From NCBI GenBank assembly GCA_963782985.1, contig CAWALU010000014.1, positions 248,001 to 312,000 on the forward strand: 64,000 nucleotides of DNA, read 5' to 3'. The notes under the pieces are model-generated. The model had not been told where the DNA came from. It made no database searches and worked only from the letters and a program-made list of their open reading frames with translations. This stretch comes from CAVSWT01 sp963782985 (lineage in GTDB: Bacteria; Bacteroidota; Ignavibacteria; Ignavibacteriales; Ignavibacteriaceae). Position 1 is the first letter of the stretch. The number at the start of each line of letters is the position of its first letter. This document shows positions 14,750 through 23,882 of this stretch, in pieces. The translations under genes and the position numbers were made by a program.

Positions 14750-16582
14750 TTAATTTTCTCCTAACATTAAATTTATTTTATTTTCTATTTCAGATGACTT
14801 AAACGGAAGCCCTTGAATTTTATTCAGTTGTTCAACCTTAATATTGAATTTACTTGAAAGCACATTTGAAAGCTGACCCATATTTAATTCAGGGCAAAGA
14901 ATTTTTTTGTATTTAGATAAAATCTCTTTTGTGTTTGATGGGAAAGGGTTTAAATATTTGAAATGAATTTGCGCAGCCTTCTTTCCATTTTTGCGTACCC
15001 GGTTTACAGCTTCCGTAATTGAACCGAAAGTTCCGCCCCAGCCTACTACAAGCAGGTCGGCGTCTTTATCGCCATAAATTTCTAAGTCAGGAATATCCTG
15101 CACAATATTATTAATTTTTTCTGCGCGAAGTCTAACCATAAATTCATGGTTCTCAGGGTCATAACTTACATTACCTGTTACGTTTGCTTTTTCTAATCCG
15201 CCAATGCGGTGCTCAAGCCCCGGCGTACCGGGCACCGCCCATGGGCGGGATAAATTTTCATCTCTAAAATACGGCTGAAAATTTTCTTTATCCGTCATAA
15301 ATTTTACATTAATCTCAGGTATTGTTTCCGGTTCAGGAATTTTCCAGGGTTCAGAGCCGTTAGCAATATAGCCGTCGGATAATAACATAACCGGCGCCAT
15401 ATATTTAAGAGCAATTCGGCTTGCCTCTATCGCCATTTGAAAACAATCGGCTGGAGTAGCAGCCGCAACAATAGCAACCGGAGCTTCACCGTTCCTTCCA
15501 TAAAAAGCCTGCAGTAAATCTGATTGTTCAGTTTTGGTTGGAAGTCCGGTGCTTGGTCCGCCCCTTTGAACATCTATAATTACTAAAGGTAATTCAGTCA
15601 TAACCGCAAGCCCGACGGCTTCGGTTTTTAAAGCAAGTCCGGGACCGCTGGTAGTAGTAATTGCAAGCGCGCCGCTAAACGCCGCGCCTATAGCTGCTGT
15701 AACTGCGGCAATTTCATCTTCCGCTTGAAACGTACGCACGCCGAAATTTTTATGCTTGCTTAATTCATGAAGAATATCCGATGCGGGAGTTATTGGATAA
15801 GAACCGAGAAACAACGGCAGCTTGCTTTTAACTGAAGCGGCTACAAAACCTAATGCAAGCGCTTCATTGCCCGATATATTTCTGTATGTTCCCTTTTCTA
15901 ATTTTGCAGGCTCAACGTGATAGCGCACCGTAAAAAGATCGGTGTTCTCTCCAAAATAATAACCCGATTTCAAAGCTTTCTCATTTGCATTTGCAATTGC
16001 TTCATTATTTTTAAATTTTATTTTTATCCATTCAAGCGTCGGCTCAATGGGGCGGCTGTATAACCAGTACATAATGCCCAGAGCAAAAAAGTTTTTACAT
16101 CGGGCAATTTCTTTTGCGCCCAGCCCGCTATCTTCTAATGCAGTTGCCGTTAATTTGCTGAGAGGAACCGGCACCACATTATAACCTTCCAGCGTACCGT
16201 CCTCAAGCGGATTGCTATCATAATGAGCGAGCTTTAAGTTTTTGTTATCGAATGAATTGCTATTTATAATTATAACAGCATCGGGTTTTAAAGAATTTAA
16301 ATTTACTTTTAATGCGGCGGGATTCATCGCAACTAAAACATCCGGTTCATCCCCCGGCGTATGTATATCATCGCTGCTGAAATGTAATTGAAATCCGCTA
16401 ACGCCGTATGTAGTTCCTATGGGGGCGCGTATTTCAGCGGGATAATCCGGCAGGGTGCTTAAATCATTTCCAACTAACGCAGTAGTATTTGTGAATTGGG
16501 AACCGGTTAATTGCATTCCATCGCCCGAATCGCCGGCAAAGCGAACTGTTACATCGTTAAGTCCAATAGTATTTTTTTCCAT
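14750..16582 (-). CDS. korA: 2-oxoglutarate:ferredoxin oxidoreductase, fused gamma-alpha subunit (copy 1)
   Basis: This 610-residue subunit has an N-terminal gamma-type domain (about 10-190: VTVRFAGDSGDGMQLTGSQF, LPDYPAEIRAP, GVSGFQLHF). The alpha pyrimidine-binding region follows from about 225 (GSYPITPASDILHELS, FQAEDEIAAVTAAIGAAFSG, TTTSGPGLALKTEA), with a C-terminal domain to 610. The gamma-alpha fusion is the architecture of KorA in Bacteroidota and related phyla. It is the first gene of a korA-korB pair, and a second complete pair lies about 2.5 kb away. The two KorA proteins share long identical blocks, so the pair arose by duplication. Confidence 0.88.
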   Translation of the reverse strand: MEKNTIGLNDVTVRFAGDSGDGMQLTGSQFTNTTALVGNDLSTLPDYPAEIRAPIGTTYGVSGFQLHFSSDDIHTPGDEPDVLVAMNPAALKVNLNSLKPDAVIIINSNSFDNKNLKLAHYDSNPLEDGTLEGYNVVPVPLSKLTATALEDSGLGAKEIARCKNFFALGIMYWLYSRPIEPTLEWIKIKFKNNEAIANANEKALKSGYYFGENTDLFTVRYHVEPAKLEKGTYRNISGNEALALGFVAASVKSKLPLFLGSYPITPASDILHELSKHKNFGVRTFQAEDEIAAVTAAIGAAFSGALAITTTSGPGLALKTEAVGLAVMTELPLVIIDVQRGGPSTGLPTKTEQSDLLQAFYGRNGEAPVAIVAAATPADCFQMAIEASRIALKYMAPVMLLSDGYIANGSEPWKIPEPETIPEINVKFMTDKENFQPYFRDENLSRPWAVPGTPGLEHRIGGLEKANVTGNVSYDPENHEFMVRLRAEKINNIVQDIPDLEIYGDKDADLLVVGWGGTFGSITEAVNRVRKNGKKAAQIHFKYLNPFPSNTKEILSKYKKILCPELNMGQLSNVLSSKFNIKVEQLNKIQGLPFKSSEIENKINLMLGEN

Positions 16583-16826
16583 TTTAATATTAACCTATTT
16601 TTTGTGAAAATTGAAAAATATAATTCTATTTAACCTTAATTATATTAAAAAAATTATTCTTCTTATTCAATCGAAATGATCAAACCTAATAATTAAGCGC
16701 CTAATAATTTTTAGTCAATTTGTTCTATTGTAATTCACTTCATAAATCATAAATATTTTATATGAATTTAAATTGATAGTCATATGTAAAAATCATACAA
16801 TATTATTTATATGAAAGGATGACGCA

Positions 16827-19013
16827 ATGAATAAAGATAATCTCAAAAACCTTTTTGTATTTGCCTGCTTATTTATAATTATTTTTTCTTCACAATCTTA
16901 CTCGCAGCGTTATTGGAATGCTGCCGGAAAGTTTGAAGGCAGCAGCGACAGCTACGTGGCTGTGGCGCCTTACACTACTCTACAAAACCTTTCCGGAAAT
17001 TTTACCGTAGAGTGCTGGTTTTATTGTGAACCAAATGGCGGAGGAACTTTATTCGGCAAGAATGGAGTTAGATTGCTCCTTGAAAACACGACTGATAATA
17101 AAGTTAGGGGGAGACTGCAGACAGGCAGTAACACAAAATTATATACGCAGTATTCCGGAATGGAAACAAATAAATGGTATCATATCGCCTGCACTTATGA
17201 TCAATCCGGCTCAGGCTCAATGAGGTTTTATATAAATGGAAATCTTGACACCATTAGAACCGGCAGCTCAATCGGATCAATTGCGGGAACCGATTCCCTT
17301 TTTATTGGAACATCTGTGTATGGATCGTTTAAGGGAATGATTGACGATATTAGAATTTGGAACAGAGCTTTAAGTCAAACTGAAATTTATAAAAACATGA
17401 GGAACCCTTATGTCGGCTATTTAAATGGACAACTCTCTAATTATGGAAGCGGGCTTTTAATGTCAGCCACTTTTGATTTTTCATATTCCGGAGCAGGCGG
17501 AGGTTCGCTTTATTTTTATGATGGTTATAATTCTTATTTAGCGCATAATGTTACGTCAGAATATCTGGGAGGTTCGCCCTCGCAGACTTTAGCAATTAAT
17601 AATGCATTGGAGCTTTCCGGTTCAGGTTATGCTTCAATGCAAAGCAACCCCGATATTGAATTGACGGGACCGGTAACTGCAGAAGCCTGGATATATCCAA
17701 CCAATCCAGCCTCAGGTTCTTCGCAATATATTTTACGGAAAGGAAATGATTATGCAATGTATCTTGACGGAACCGGAAATTTGAGATTTATTTTTTCCGC
17801 TGTCGGTTCATCCAGCCTACCAATTCCCGCTAATAAATGGACTCATGTTGCAATTACTTGTAATGCCTCCGGTATTGGCACCTTATATATTAATGGATCA
17901 AAGGATAGAGCGTTTAATTTTGGAAGTCAGCCAATACCCGGAACTGATTCACTTTATATTGGTGCCGCGTCTTATAATTCACAATTATTTAACGGCTTTA
18001 TAGATGCAGTAAAAATTTCAAATTACGATAAGAGTGAAGCGGAAATTAAGCAAGATATATTTAGGATAGTTGATACCGGAAATAAACCGTCCCCTCCCCA
18101 CTCTGCAGTGAGTATTAATTTTGATTTTTATAATTATCCAAATACCGGAAATGGAGCATATTATTATTTGAGGGGAGACGCTAAATATTCATCCCCGATT
18201 TATGATAATAATACACCTGTTTCGCCAGTAATTGGCAGCCTTAACCCAACCTTCCCAAACGGATATTATTTTAAATCATCTTCAAGAAGGATTCCGCAAT
18301 CAAACACCGCAGGCTATATGATTGACGATACACTTGATGTTACCGGTTCAATAAATATTTCTGATTTAAAAATGTTTATAGCTATTAATCATGATAAGCT
18401 GACGGATCTTCAAATTATTCTTTACGCTCCAAGCGGAGATTCTGTTATTATTTGGAATAATACGAATGGCGTAAATACCAGCATGGATAATATCATTACA
18501 ATTTTAGATGATGAATCAGAAAATGAAAATTTAAGTTATCAGTATGCAGATTTTGGTCCGAATATGAAACCCAAAAATTCTTTGTTATCAGCATTCTCCG
18601 GTAAAAACTCTTTGGGAAAATGGCGTTTAAAAATTGTTGATTTATTTAACGGCGGCATTGGCTATTTATATGGCTGGGGTTTAAGGTTTAATAATTTGAC
18701 GGATGCAAAAGAGAATATCGCAGGCATAGTTCCGGATGAATTTAATCTTGAACAGAATTATCCGAATCCATTTAATCCCACAACAAAAATTAAATACACT
18801 ATTGCCGCCTTAGGGACAAGGCATGCCTTGTCCGTACAATTAAAAGTTTACGATATTCTGGGAAATGAAGTAGCAAATCTTGTAAACAAAGAGCAGTTAG
18901 CCGGAAGTTATGAAGTAAATTTTGACGGCGCAAAATTATCAAGCGGAATTTATTTTTACGCCCTTAAAGCAGGCGATTTTTATCAAACTAAAAAAATGAT
19001 TTTGCTGAAATAA
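16827..19013 (+). CDS. Secreted LamG/P-domain protein with type IX sorting domain
   Basis: This 728-residue extracellular or surface protein starts with a Sec signal (about 1-27, FACLFIIIFSSQSYSQ). Two LamG-type jelly-roll domains follow (about 38-195 and 255-405, each with W-Y-H/T-H-x-A-x-T and F-x-G-x-I-D-D/A-x-R/K-I). A proprotein-convertase P-like domain spans about 480-625 (DLQIILYAPSGDSVII to GKWRLKIVD). The C-terminal type IX sorting domain starts at about 640 (FNLEQNYPNPFNPTTKI, ending KKMILLK). LamG domains usually bind carbohydrate or adhesion partners. AAAGGA precedes the start. A 20-bp palindrome is inserted in frame in the sorting domain. The gene lies between the two kor pairs on the opposite strand. 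Confidence 0.85.
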   Translation: MNKDNLKNLFVFACLFIIIFSSQSYSQRYWNAAGKFEGSSDSYVAVAPYTTLQNLSGNFTVECWFYCEPNGGGTLFGKNGVRLLLENTTDNKVRGRLQTGSNTKLYTQYSGMETNKWYHIACTYDQSGSGSMRFYINGNLDTIRTGSSIGSIAGTDSLFIGTSVYGSFKGMIDDIRIWNRALSQTEIYKNMRNPYVGYLNGQLSNYGSGLLMSATFDFSYSGAGGGSLYFYDGYNSYLAHNVTSEYLGGSPSQTLAINNALELSGSGYASMQSNPDIELTGPVTAEAWIYPTNPASGSSQYILRKGNDYAMYLDGTGNLRFIFSAVGSSSLPIPANKWTHVAITCNASGIGTLYINGSKDRAFNFGSQPIPGTDSLYIGAASYNSQLFNGFIDAVKISNYDKSEAEIKQDIFRIVDTGNKPSPPHSAVSINFDFYNYPNTGNGAYYYLRGDAKYSSPIYDNNTPVSPVIGSLNPTFPNGYYFKSSSRRIPQSNTAGYMIDDTLDVTGSINISDLKMFIAINHDKLTDLQIILYAPSGDSVIIWNNTNGVNTSMDNIITILDDESENENLSYQYADFGPNMKPKNSLLSAFSGKNSLGKWRLKIVDLFNGGIGYLYGWGLRFNNLTDAKENIAGIVPDEFNLEQNYPNPFNPTTKIKYTIAALGTRHALSVQLKVYDILGNEVANLVNKEQLAGSYEVNFDGAKLSSGIYFYALKAGDFYQTKKMILLK
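18814..18833. repeat. 20-bp perfect palindrome inside the sorting-domain coding sequence
   Basis: The sequence ggacaaggcatgccttgtcc is its own reverse complement and encodes GTRHALS in frame. Compared with the sorting domain of the protein at 55411, the loop between the first two strands is about six residues longer here, so the palindrome looks like an in-frame insertion of a small repeat element. Confidence 0.75.
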
Positions 19014-19047
19014 TTTTGAAAAATTAAAAAAGATATATATTTAAATC

Positions 19048-19086
19048 AAAAAGACCGGACTATAATTTTAGTCCGGTCTTTTTTTT
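19048..19086. terminator. Bidirectional intrinsic terminator
   Basis: A 14-bp stem (aaaaagaccggact with agtccggtcttttt) surrounds an A/T loop and ends in a run of T on the right and of A on the left. It serves both the rightward LamG gene (stop at 19013) and the leftward korB copy 2 (stop at 19116). Confidence 0.9.
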
Positions 19087-19115
19087 GCAGTAAGCGATTT
19101 AAAAGAAAATATAAA

Positions 19116-20153
19116 TTAATTCACTTCCCAGGTGTTTCCACTGAACAACATTTTTTCTAAATCACCTTCACCCTTTTTTAATTTAACTTGTTCTATTTGG
19201 TTTTCAACCCCTTCGTCATAAGTAGGCTTTAGAATTGATCTGAAGATACCCATGGGATGAGGAAACTCAGGACTGTCAGTCAAATGAGAAAGTATAGTTG
19301 CGCGAACAGGGCTCTCATCAAATTCATCGTGAACTAATAAATCATTTATAGAATATTTACCATTGCTTATATCTACAACCATTGGTTTAAAACCGTCAAG
19401 CCTAATACCTTTGTCTTTTTCCTTTCCGAAAATTAAAGGTTTGTTATGTTCCAAATAGACAATATGGTCTTCTTTAATATTTTTATTTGTTAAATCATCA
19501 AAAGTTCCGTCGTTAAAAATTACGCAATTTTGATAGACTTCAATAAAAGCAGTTCCTTTATGAGCGCCGGCTCTTCTAATCATTTCCTGAAGATGTTTTG
19601 GTTCTCTATCAATTGAACGCGCAACAAAAGTTGCATTGGAACCGATTGCAAGTGATATAGGGTTAAAAGGATAATCAATACTTCCATAAGGAGAAGTTTT
19701 AGTCTTTTTGCCTTGCTCAGATGTAGGTGAATACTGCCCTTTTGTTAATCCATAAATTCTATTATTAAATAATATAATTTTAAGATCAATATTTTTTCTG
19801 CAGGCGTGAATAAAATGATTTCCGCCGATGCTTAATAAATCGCCGTCGCCCGTGGCTACCCATACTGAAAGATTAGGATTGCTGACTTTAACCCCGGTTG
19901 CAATTGCGGGGGCTCTTCCGTGTATTCCGTGAAATCCAAAAGTATCCATGTAATATGGAAATCGTGAAGAGCATCCTATGCCGGAAACCCAAACAATATT
20001 TTCTTTAGGCACATCAATAATTTCAGGAAATGTTCTTTGCACCTGCGCAAGTATTGAATAATCACCGCAGCCGGGACACCATCTTACGTCAATTCCGGTG
20101 GAAAAATTTTTGGCGGTTAATTTTAAATCTTTTACAGCTATTTGATCGCTCAT
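19116..20153 (-). CDS. korB: 2-oxoglutarate:ferredoxin oxidoreductase, beta subunit (copy 2)
   Basis: This 345-residue thiamine-diphosphate subunit is paralogous to the gene at 13704. Candidate cluster ligands are Cys26 and Cys29 in WCPGCGDYS, a Cys in GIGCSSR, and a Cys in VYQNCVIF. GDGD and FNNRIYGLTKGQYSPTSEQG form the cofactor site. The gene start overlaps the stop of its korA partner by four bases, so the subunits are translationally coupled. Differences from copy 1 are spread across the protein, with no lost active-site residue, so both copies look functional and may differ in substrate or in direction of use. Confidence 0.88.
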   Translation of the reverse strand: MSDQIAVKDLKLTAKNFSTGIDVRWCPGCGDYSILAQVQRTFPEIIDVPKENIVWVSGIGCSSRFPYYMDTFGFHGIHGRAPAIATGVKVSNPNLSVWVATGDGDLLSIGGNHFIHACRKNIDLKIILFNNRIYGLTKGQYSPTSEQGKKTKTSPYGSIDYPFNPISLAIGSNATFVARSIDREPKHLQEMIRRAGAHKGTAFIEVYQNCVIFNDGTFDDLTNKNIKEDHIVYLEHNKPLIFGKEKDKGIRLDGFKPMVVDISNGKYSINDLLVHDEFDESPVRATILSHLTDSPEFPHPMGIFRSILKPTYDEGVENQIEQVKLKKGEGDLEKMLFSGNTWEVN

Positions 20154-21991
20154 TGTTCACCTCTTAAAATTTCAACTATTTTATCTTGAATATCGGATAT
20201 TTTAAATGGAAGCCCTCTAACAATATTCAACTGTTCAACCGGGACTAAAAATTCGCTGCGGATAATTTTAGCAAGCTGTCCCAGATTAATTTCCGGAATA
20301 AGTATTTTCTTAAAGTTCTTTAAAACATATTCAGTGTTTTTAGGGAAAGGATTTAAATATTTTAAATGAGCTTGCGAAACTTTGTAGCCATCTTTTCTTG
20401 CTTTTATTACCGCTTCTTTAATTGTACCGTAAGTTCCGCCCCAGCCCAACACCAAAAGATCGCCTTCTACTTCGCCGTCAACTTGAAGTTCAGGAATATC
20501 TTTGCTCATATTTTTAATTTTCTGTTCTCTAATTCTTATCATTTTATCGTGGTTGTCGGGATCATAACTTACATTGCCTGTGATGTTTGCTTTTTCCAAT
20601 CCGCCTATTCTATGTTCAAGCCCCATTGTCCCCGGCACAGCCCATGGACGCGCTAAATTTTCATCTCTATCGTAAGGTGAAAAATCGGCAATCTTTGTTC
20701 TAAATTTTACATGAATATCAGGCAGCTCATTTACGTGCGGAATTTTCCATGGTTCCGTACCGTTGGCAAGATATCCGTCAGTTAATAAAATTACAGGGGA
20801 CATATATTTAAGCGCATACTTTGAAGCTTCAATTGCCATATAAAAACAATCGCTTGGCGATGAAGCGGCAAACACAGCAAGAGGAGCCTCGCCATTTCTT
20901 CCATAAACTGCTTGAAGCAAATCTGCTTGTTCTGTTTTTGTGGGAAGACCGGTGCTTGGACCGCCTCTTTGTACATTTATTATTACTAAAGGAAGCTCAG
21001 TCATTATTGCTAAACCGATAGCTTCAGTTTTTAGAGCAAGTCCGGGTCCGCTTGTAGTTGTAATTGCAAGGCTACCTGCAAAAGCGGCTCCAATAGCGGA
21101 AGTGATACCGGCAATTTCATCTTCAGCTTGAAAAGTTTTTACGCCAAAATTTTTATATCCGCTAAGATATTGAAGAATTTCCGACGCTGGCGTAATGGGA
21201 TAAGAACCAAGAAATAAAGGCAATTCACTTTTTACAGAGGCTGCTAAAAAACCAAGCGCAGTAGCTTCGTTTCCCGAAATGCTTCTATAAACGCCTTTCG
21301 GCAATTTAGCGGGAGCAACTTCAAAACGCGTGGTAAACACTTCTGTCATTTCGCCAAAATTATAACCAGCCACCAATGCTTTTTGGTTAGCTTCGCCAAT
21401 TTCATTTTTATCTTTAAATTTTATTTTAATCCAATTTGTAGTTTGTTCTATGGGCCTATCAAACAACCAATACATTAAACCCAAAGCGAAAAAGTTTTTG
21501 CATCGGGAAACTTCTTTTGGTGAAAGTTTAACTTCTTCCAAGGCTTTTTGAGTTAAAGTTGTAATGGGAACGCTAAAAAGCTGGTAGCCTTTTAAATCTC
21601 CATTTTCCAATGGATTATTTTCATACTCGGCTAATTGCAAATTTTTCTTATCGAAAGCATCGCTGTTTGCAATTATAATTCCGCCATTTTTTAATTCTGC
21701 AAGGTTTTTTTTGATTGCCGCAGGATTCATAGCTACTAAAACATCGGGACGATCGCCCGGAGTATGAACATCGTGGCTGCCGAAATGCAGTTGAAATCCG
21801 CTAACGCCGTAAACAGTTCCCGAAGGGGCGCGAATTTCAGCAGGGTAGTCAGGGAGGGTACTTAGGTCATTACCAACTATTGCAGTGGTCTCACTAAATT
21901 GTGACCCGGTAAGCTGCATACCATCCCCGCTATCCCCTGCAAATCTTACTGTAACTTCTGAAAGTTTTTTAATTTCTTTTTCTTTAATCAT
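20150..21991 (-). CDS. korA: 2-oxoglutarate:ferredoxin oxidoreductase, fused gamma-alpha subunit (copy 2)
   Basis: This 613-residue subunit has the same architecture as copy 1: gamma domain (about 12-195, VTVRFAGDSGDGMQLTGSQF), then alpha domain (about 225-613, GSYPITPASEILQYLS, FQAEDEIAGITSAIGAAFAG, TTTSGPGLALKTEA). It overlaps korB copy 2 by four bases. The citrate synthase gene lies just upstream in the same direction, separated by about 270 bases that probably hold a promoter for this pair. The clustering with citrate synthase supports a TCA-cycle role with 2-oxoglutarate as substrate. That specificity is inferred. Confidence 0.88.
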   Translation of the reverse strand: MIKEKEIKKLSEVTVRFAGDSGDGMQLTGSQFSETTAIVGNDLSTLPDYPAEIRAPSGTVYGVSGFQLHFGSHDVHTPGDRPDVLVAMNPAAIKKNLAELKNGGIIIANSDAFDKKNLQLAEYENNPLENGDLKGYQLFSVPITTLTQKALEEVKLSPKEVSRCKNFFALGLMYWLFDRPIEQTTNWIKIKFKDKNEIGEANQKALVAGYNFGEMTEVFTTRFEVAPAKLPKGVYRSISGNEATALGFLAASVKSELPLFLGSYPITPASEILQYLSGYKNFGVKTFQAEDEIAGITSAIGAAFAGSLAITTTSGPGLALKTEAIGLAIMTELPLVIINVQRGGPSTGLPTKTEQADLLQAVYGRNGEAPLAVFAASSPSDCFYMAIEASKYALKYMSPVILLTDGYLANGTEPWKIPHVNELPDIHVKFRTKIADFSPYDRDENLARPWAVPGTMGLEHRIGGLEKANITGNVSYDPDNHDKMIRIREQKIKNMSKDIPELQVDGEVEGDLLVLGWGGTYGTIKEAVIKARKDGYKVSQAHLKYLNPFPKNTEYVLKNFKKILIPEINLGQLAKIIRSEFLVPVEQLNIVRGLPFKISDIQDKIVEILRGEQ

Positions 21992-22259
21992 CTTACCGCT
22001 CTAAAATTTTATTGTGAAATAATCTATATTGAGAATTGCCATAAAGTATGCCATTGTATTTTGTTTCCTAAATTGTTTGATTTAATTAGAAAAATGAAGT
22101 GTGAGATTAATAATTGATATTTTTAATTATCAAATTTTGAAGAAATCAAATTTATTTTTCTTATAAATGGGAAGAGATCGTGATTCGGAATTGGAATGAT
22201 TAATTTTACTTCCGTAGCGCTTTATTCGGTTAGGCGGGTTTATCAAATTCCAATAAAAA

Positions 22260-23537
22260 CTACTTTTCAATCAAATCCTTTAGGTACTGGGTTGTTACAG
22301 ATTTCGGTCTAATTATGGGGTTCATTAAAGCCCTATTTACAACTGCTTGGGCAGTTAAACCTAAACTTCGCGAAACTGCAAATAAAACAGTATAATAAGA
22401 AAATTCTTTTAATCCATAGTGGTAAAGAGCAGCGCCGGAAGCAGCATCAACATTAGGCCAGGGGTTTTTAATTTTAGATATTTTTTTCAATTCTTCCGGA
22501 ACAACTTCAAATAATCTTGTAACCGTTAAAAATACAGGGTCATCCGGAAAATGTTTTTTACCAAACTCAACCAATCCCTCAAATCGAGGATCGGTAACTC
22601 GAAGAACGGCATGTCCGTAACCGGGCACAACTTTTCCGGCGTCTAAGGTTTGCCAGACATATTCCTTAATTTGTTCTTTCGTAGGGGCGCCGCCGAACTT
22701 TTCCATCATATCTAAAATCCATCCCAGGCTTTCTTGATTTGCTAAACCATGCAACGGACCCGCCAAACCATTAAAACCGCCTGATAAGGAATAATATAAA
22801 TCAGACAAAGCCGAATTAATAGTTTGCGTAGCAAAAGCTGAAACGTTTCCTCCCTCATGGTCGCAATGCGCGACAAGATAAATTCGCATCAAATCTTTAA
22901 ACTCATCTGAGTTTGAATCGAGTCCAAGCATGTGAACGTAATCGCCCGACAAATTCATATAATTTTCTGCAGCAATCAATTCGCCTTTATTAAATCGAAT
23001 TCTATAAACGGCGGCGGCAACCGCTGGAAGCTTGGCGACAATATTAAGCGAATCTTCTAATGTTGCTTTCCAATATTCATCTTTTTGTAAACCTTGCTCA
23101 TATTTTTTTGCAAAAACTGATTCTTTCTGTAAAATTAAAATAGCAGTGTTAAACATTGTCATCGGGTGAGAATCGGCGGGCATACTTTTTAAAACATTCC
23201 AAACGTATGCAGGTACAGCTTTTCTGCTTTGCAATTCTTCATTTAAATTTTGAAGCTCATTTTTATTTGGAAGGTCACCGGTTAACAACAAATAAAAAAC
23301 TTCTTCAGGGGTTTTGTCCAACAATTTATTTAGATGAATACCTCTAATAATCAATCCTTCTTCCTGGGGAACTCTGGAAGTATCGCAAATTAAAGCGCGA
23401 GCGCCGCGCATTCCGCCGTAAGCCTGCTGAATTGTAATTTCCGATAAAACTTTATCGCCCCCCTTTTCAAGAACCTGCTTAGCTTCTTCGCGCCATAACT
23501 TTACTTTTTGGGATAGTTTTTCAAAAATATCGGACAT
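22260..23537 (-). CDS. gltA: Citrate synthase (mitochondrial-like type)
   Basis: This enzyme condenses oxaloacetate and acetyl-CoA to citrate. I place the start at ATG 23537 (425 residues) because GAGAG sits just upstream. The in-frame ATG at 23597 would add a 20-residue N-terminal tail without a ribosome-binding site. The sequence follows the eukaryotic/mitochondrial subtype: GGMRGARALICDTSRVP and EEGLIIRGI near the N-terminus, HCDHEGGNVSAF, LSGGFNGLAGPLHGLANQE with the catalytic histidine, and VVPGYGHAVLRVTDPRF with the second histidine. That subtype differs from the hexameric GltA of Proteobacteria. Its neighbours are two kor pairs, a coherent TCA cluster. Confidence 0.9.
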   Translation of the reverse strand: MSDIFEKLSQKVKLWREEAKQVLEKGGDKVLSEITIQQAYGGMRGARALICDTSRVPQEEGLIIRGIHLNKLLDKTPEEVFYLLLTGDLPNKNELQNLNEELQSRKAVPAYVWNVLKSMPADSHPMTMFNTAILILQKESVFAKKYEQGLQKDEYWKATLEDSLNIVAKLPAVAAAVYRIRFNKGELIAAENYMNLSGDYVHMLGLDSNSDEFKDLMRIYLVAHCDHEGGNVSAFATQTINSALSDLYYSLSGGFNGLAGPLHGLANQESLGWILDMMEKFGGAPTKEQIKEYVWQTLDAGKVVPGYGHAVLRVTDPRFEGLVEFGKKHFPDDPVFLTVTRLFEVVPEELKKISKIKNPWPNVDAASGAALYHYGLKEFSYYTVLFAVSRSLGLTAQAVVNRALMNPIIRPKSVTTQYLKDLIEK

Positions 23538-23630
23538 TTGTTCTCTCGCGATTTTTAGATTAGAAATTAAAATATTTGTTAAAAGATGAGCCGTCAAATT
23601 AGGGTATGATTATTCCAAAGTCAAAAGTCA

Positions 23631-23646
23631 ATCCGCCGTGGCGGAT
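23631..23646. repeat. Short palindrome atccgcc-gt-ggcggat
   Basis: Seven-base perfect arms around a 2-base centre lie inside a quasi-repeated context (tcaaaagtcaatccg, then ggatcaaaaatcaaag). It is in the 345-base gap upstream of citrate synthase. That gap otherwise contains only the hairpin at 23788-23818 and A/T-rich, presumably promoter, sequence. Confidence 0.6.
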
Positions 23647-23787
23647 CAAAAATCAAAGCATTATAACCATTTAATGGGATGAATAGTCTTTGAGTTTATT
23701 ATTAGGATAAAATATATAAATGATTTTAAATTTATTTAAAATTGCGCGGATTAAGATTTGATCGGAAAAAATGGCGATGGAAAATTC

Positions 23788-23818
23788 CCGGCTTCAAATA
23801 ATCTTTATTTGAAGCCGG
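23788..23818 (-). terminator. Hairpin downstream of the TIG lipoprotein gene
   Basis: A perfect 13-bp stem (ccggcttcaaata with tatttgaagccgg) with a 5-base loop lies 64 bases past the stop of the leftward gene at 23883. The leftward flank is gaattttcc, a short T run only, so termination is likely but not certain. Confidence 0.6.
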
Positions 23819-23882
23819 ATGGTTAACTTTTAATTTTTAATTAGCTTCTCGTAAATTTAAAAATAGAAATAATTTATCAGAG

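Noticed and set aside
23538..23597. N-terminal 20-residue extension of citrate synthase
   Set aside because: The internal ATG at 23537 has a ribosome-binding site, while the upstream one does not. The extension resembles no targeting sequence that would make sense in a bacterium.
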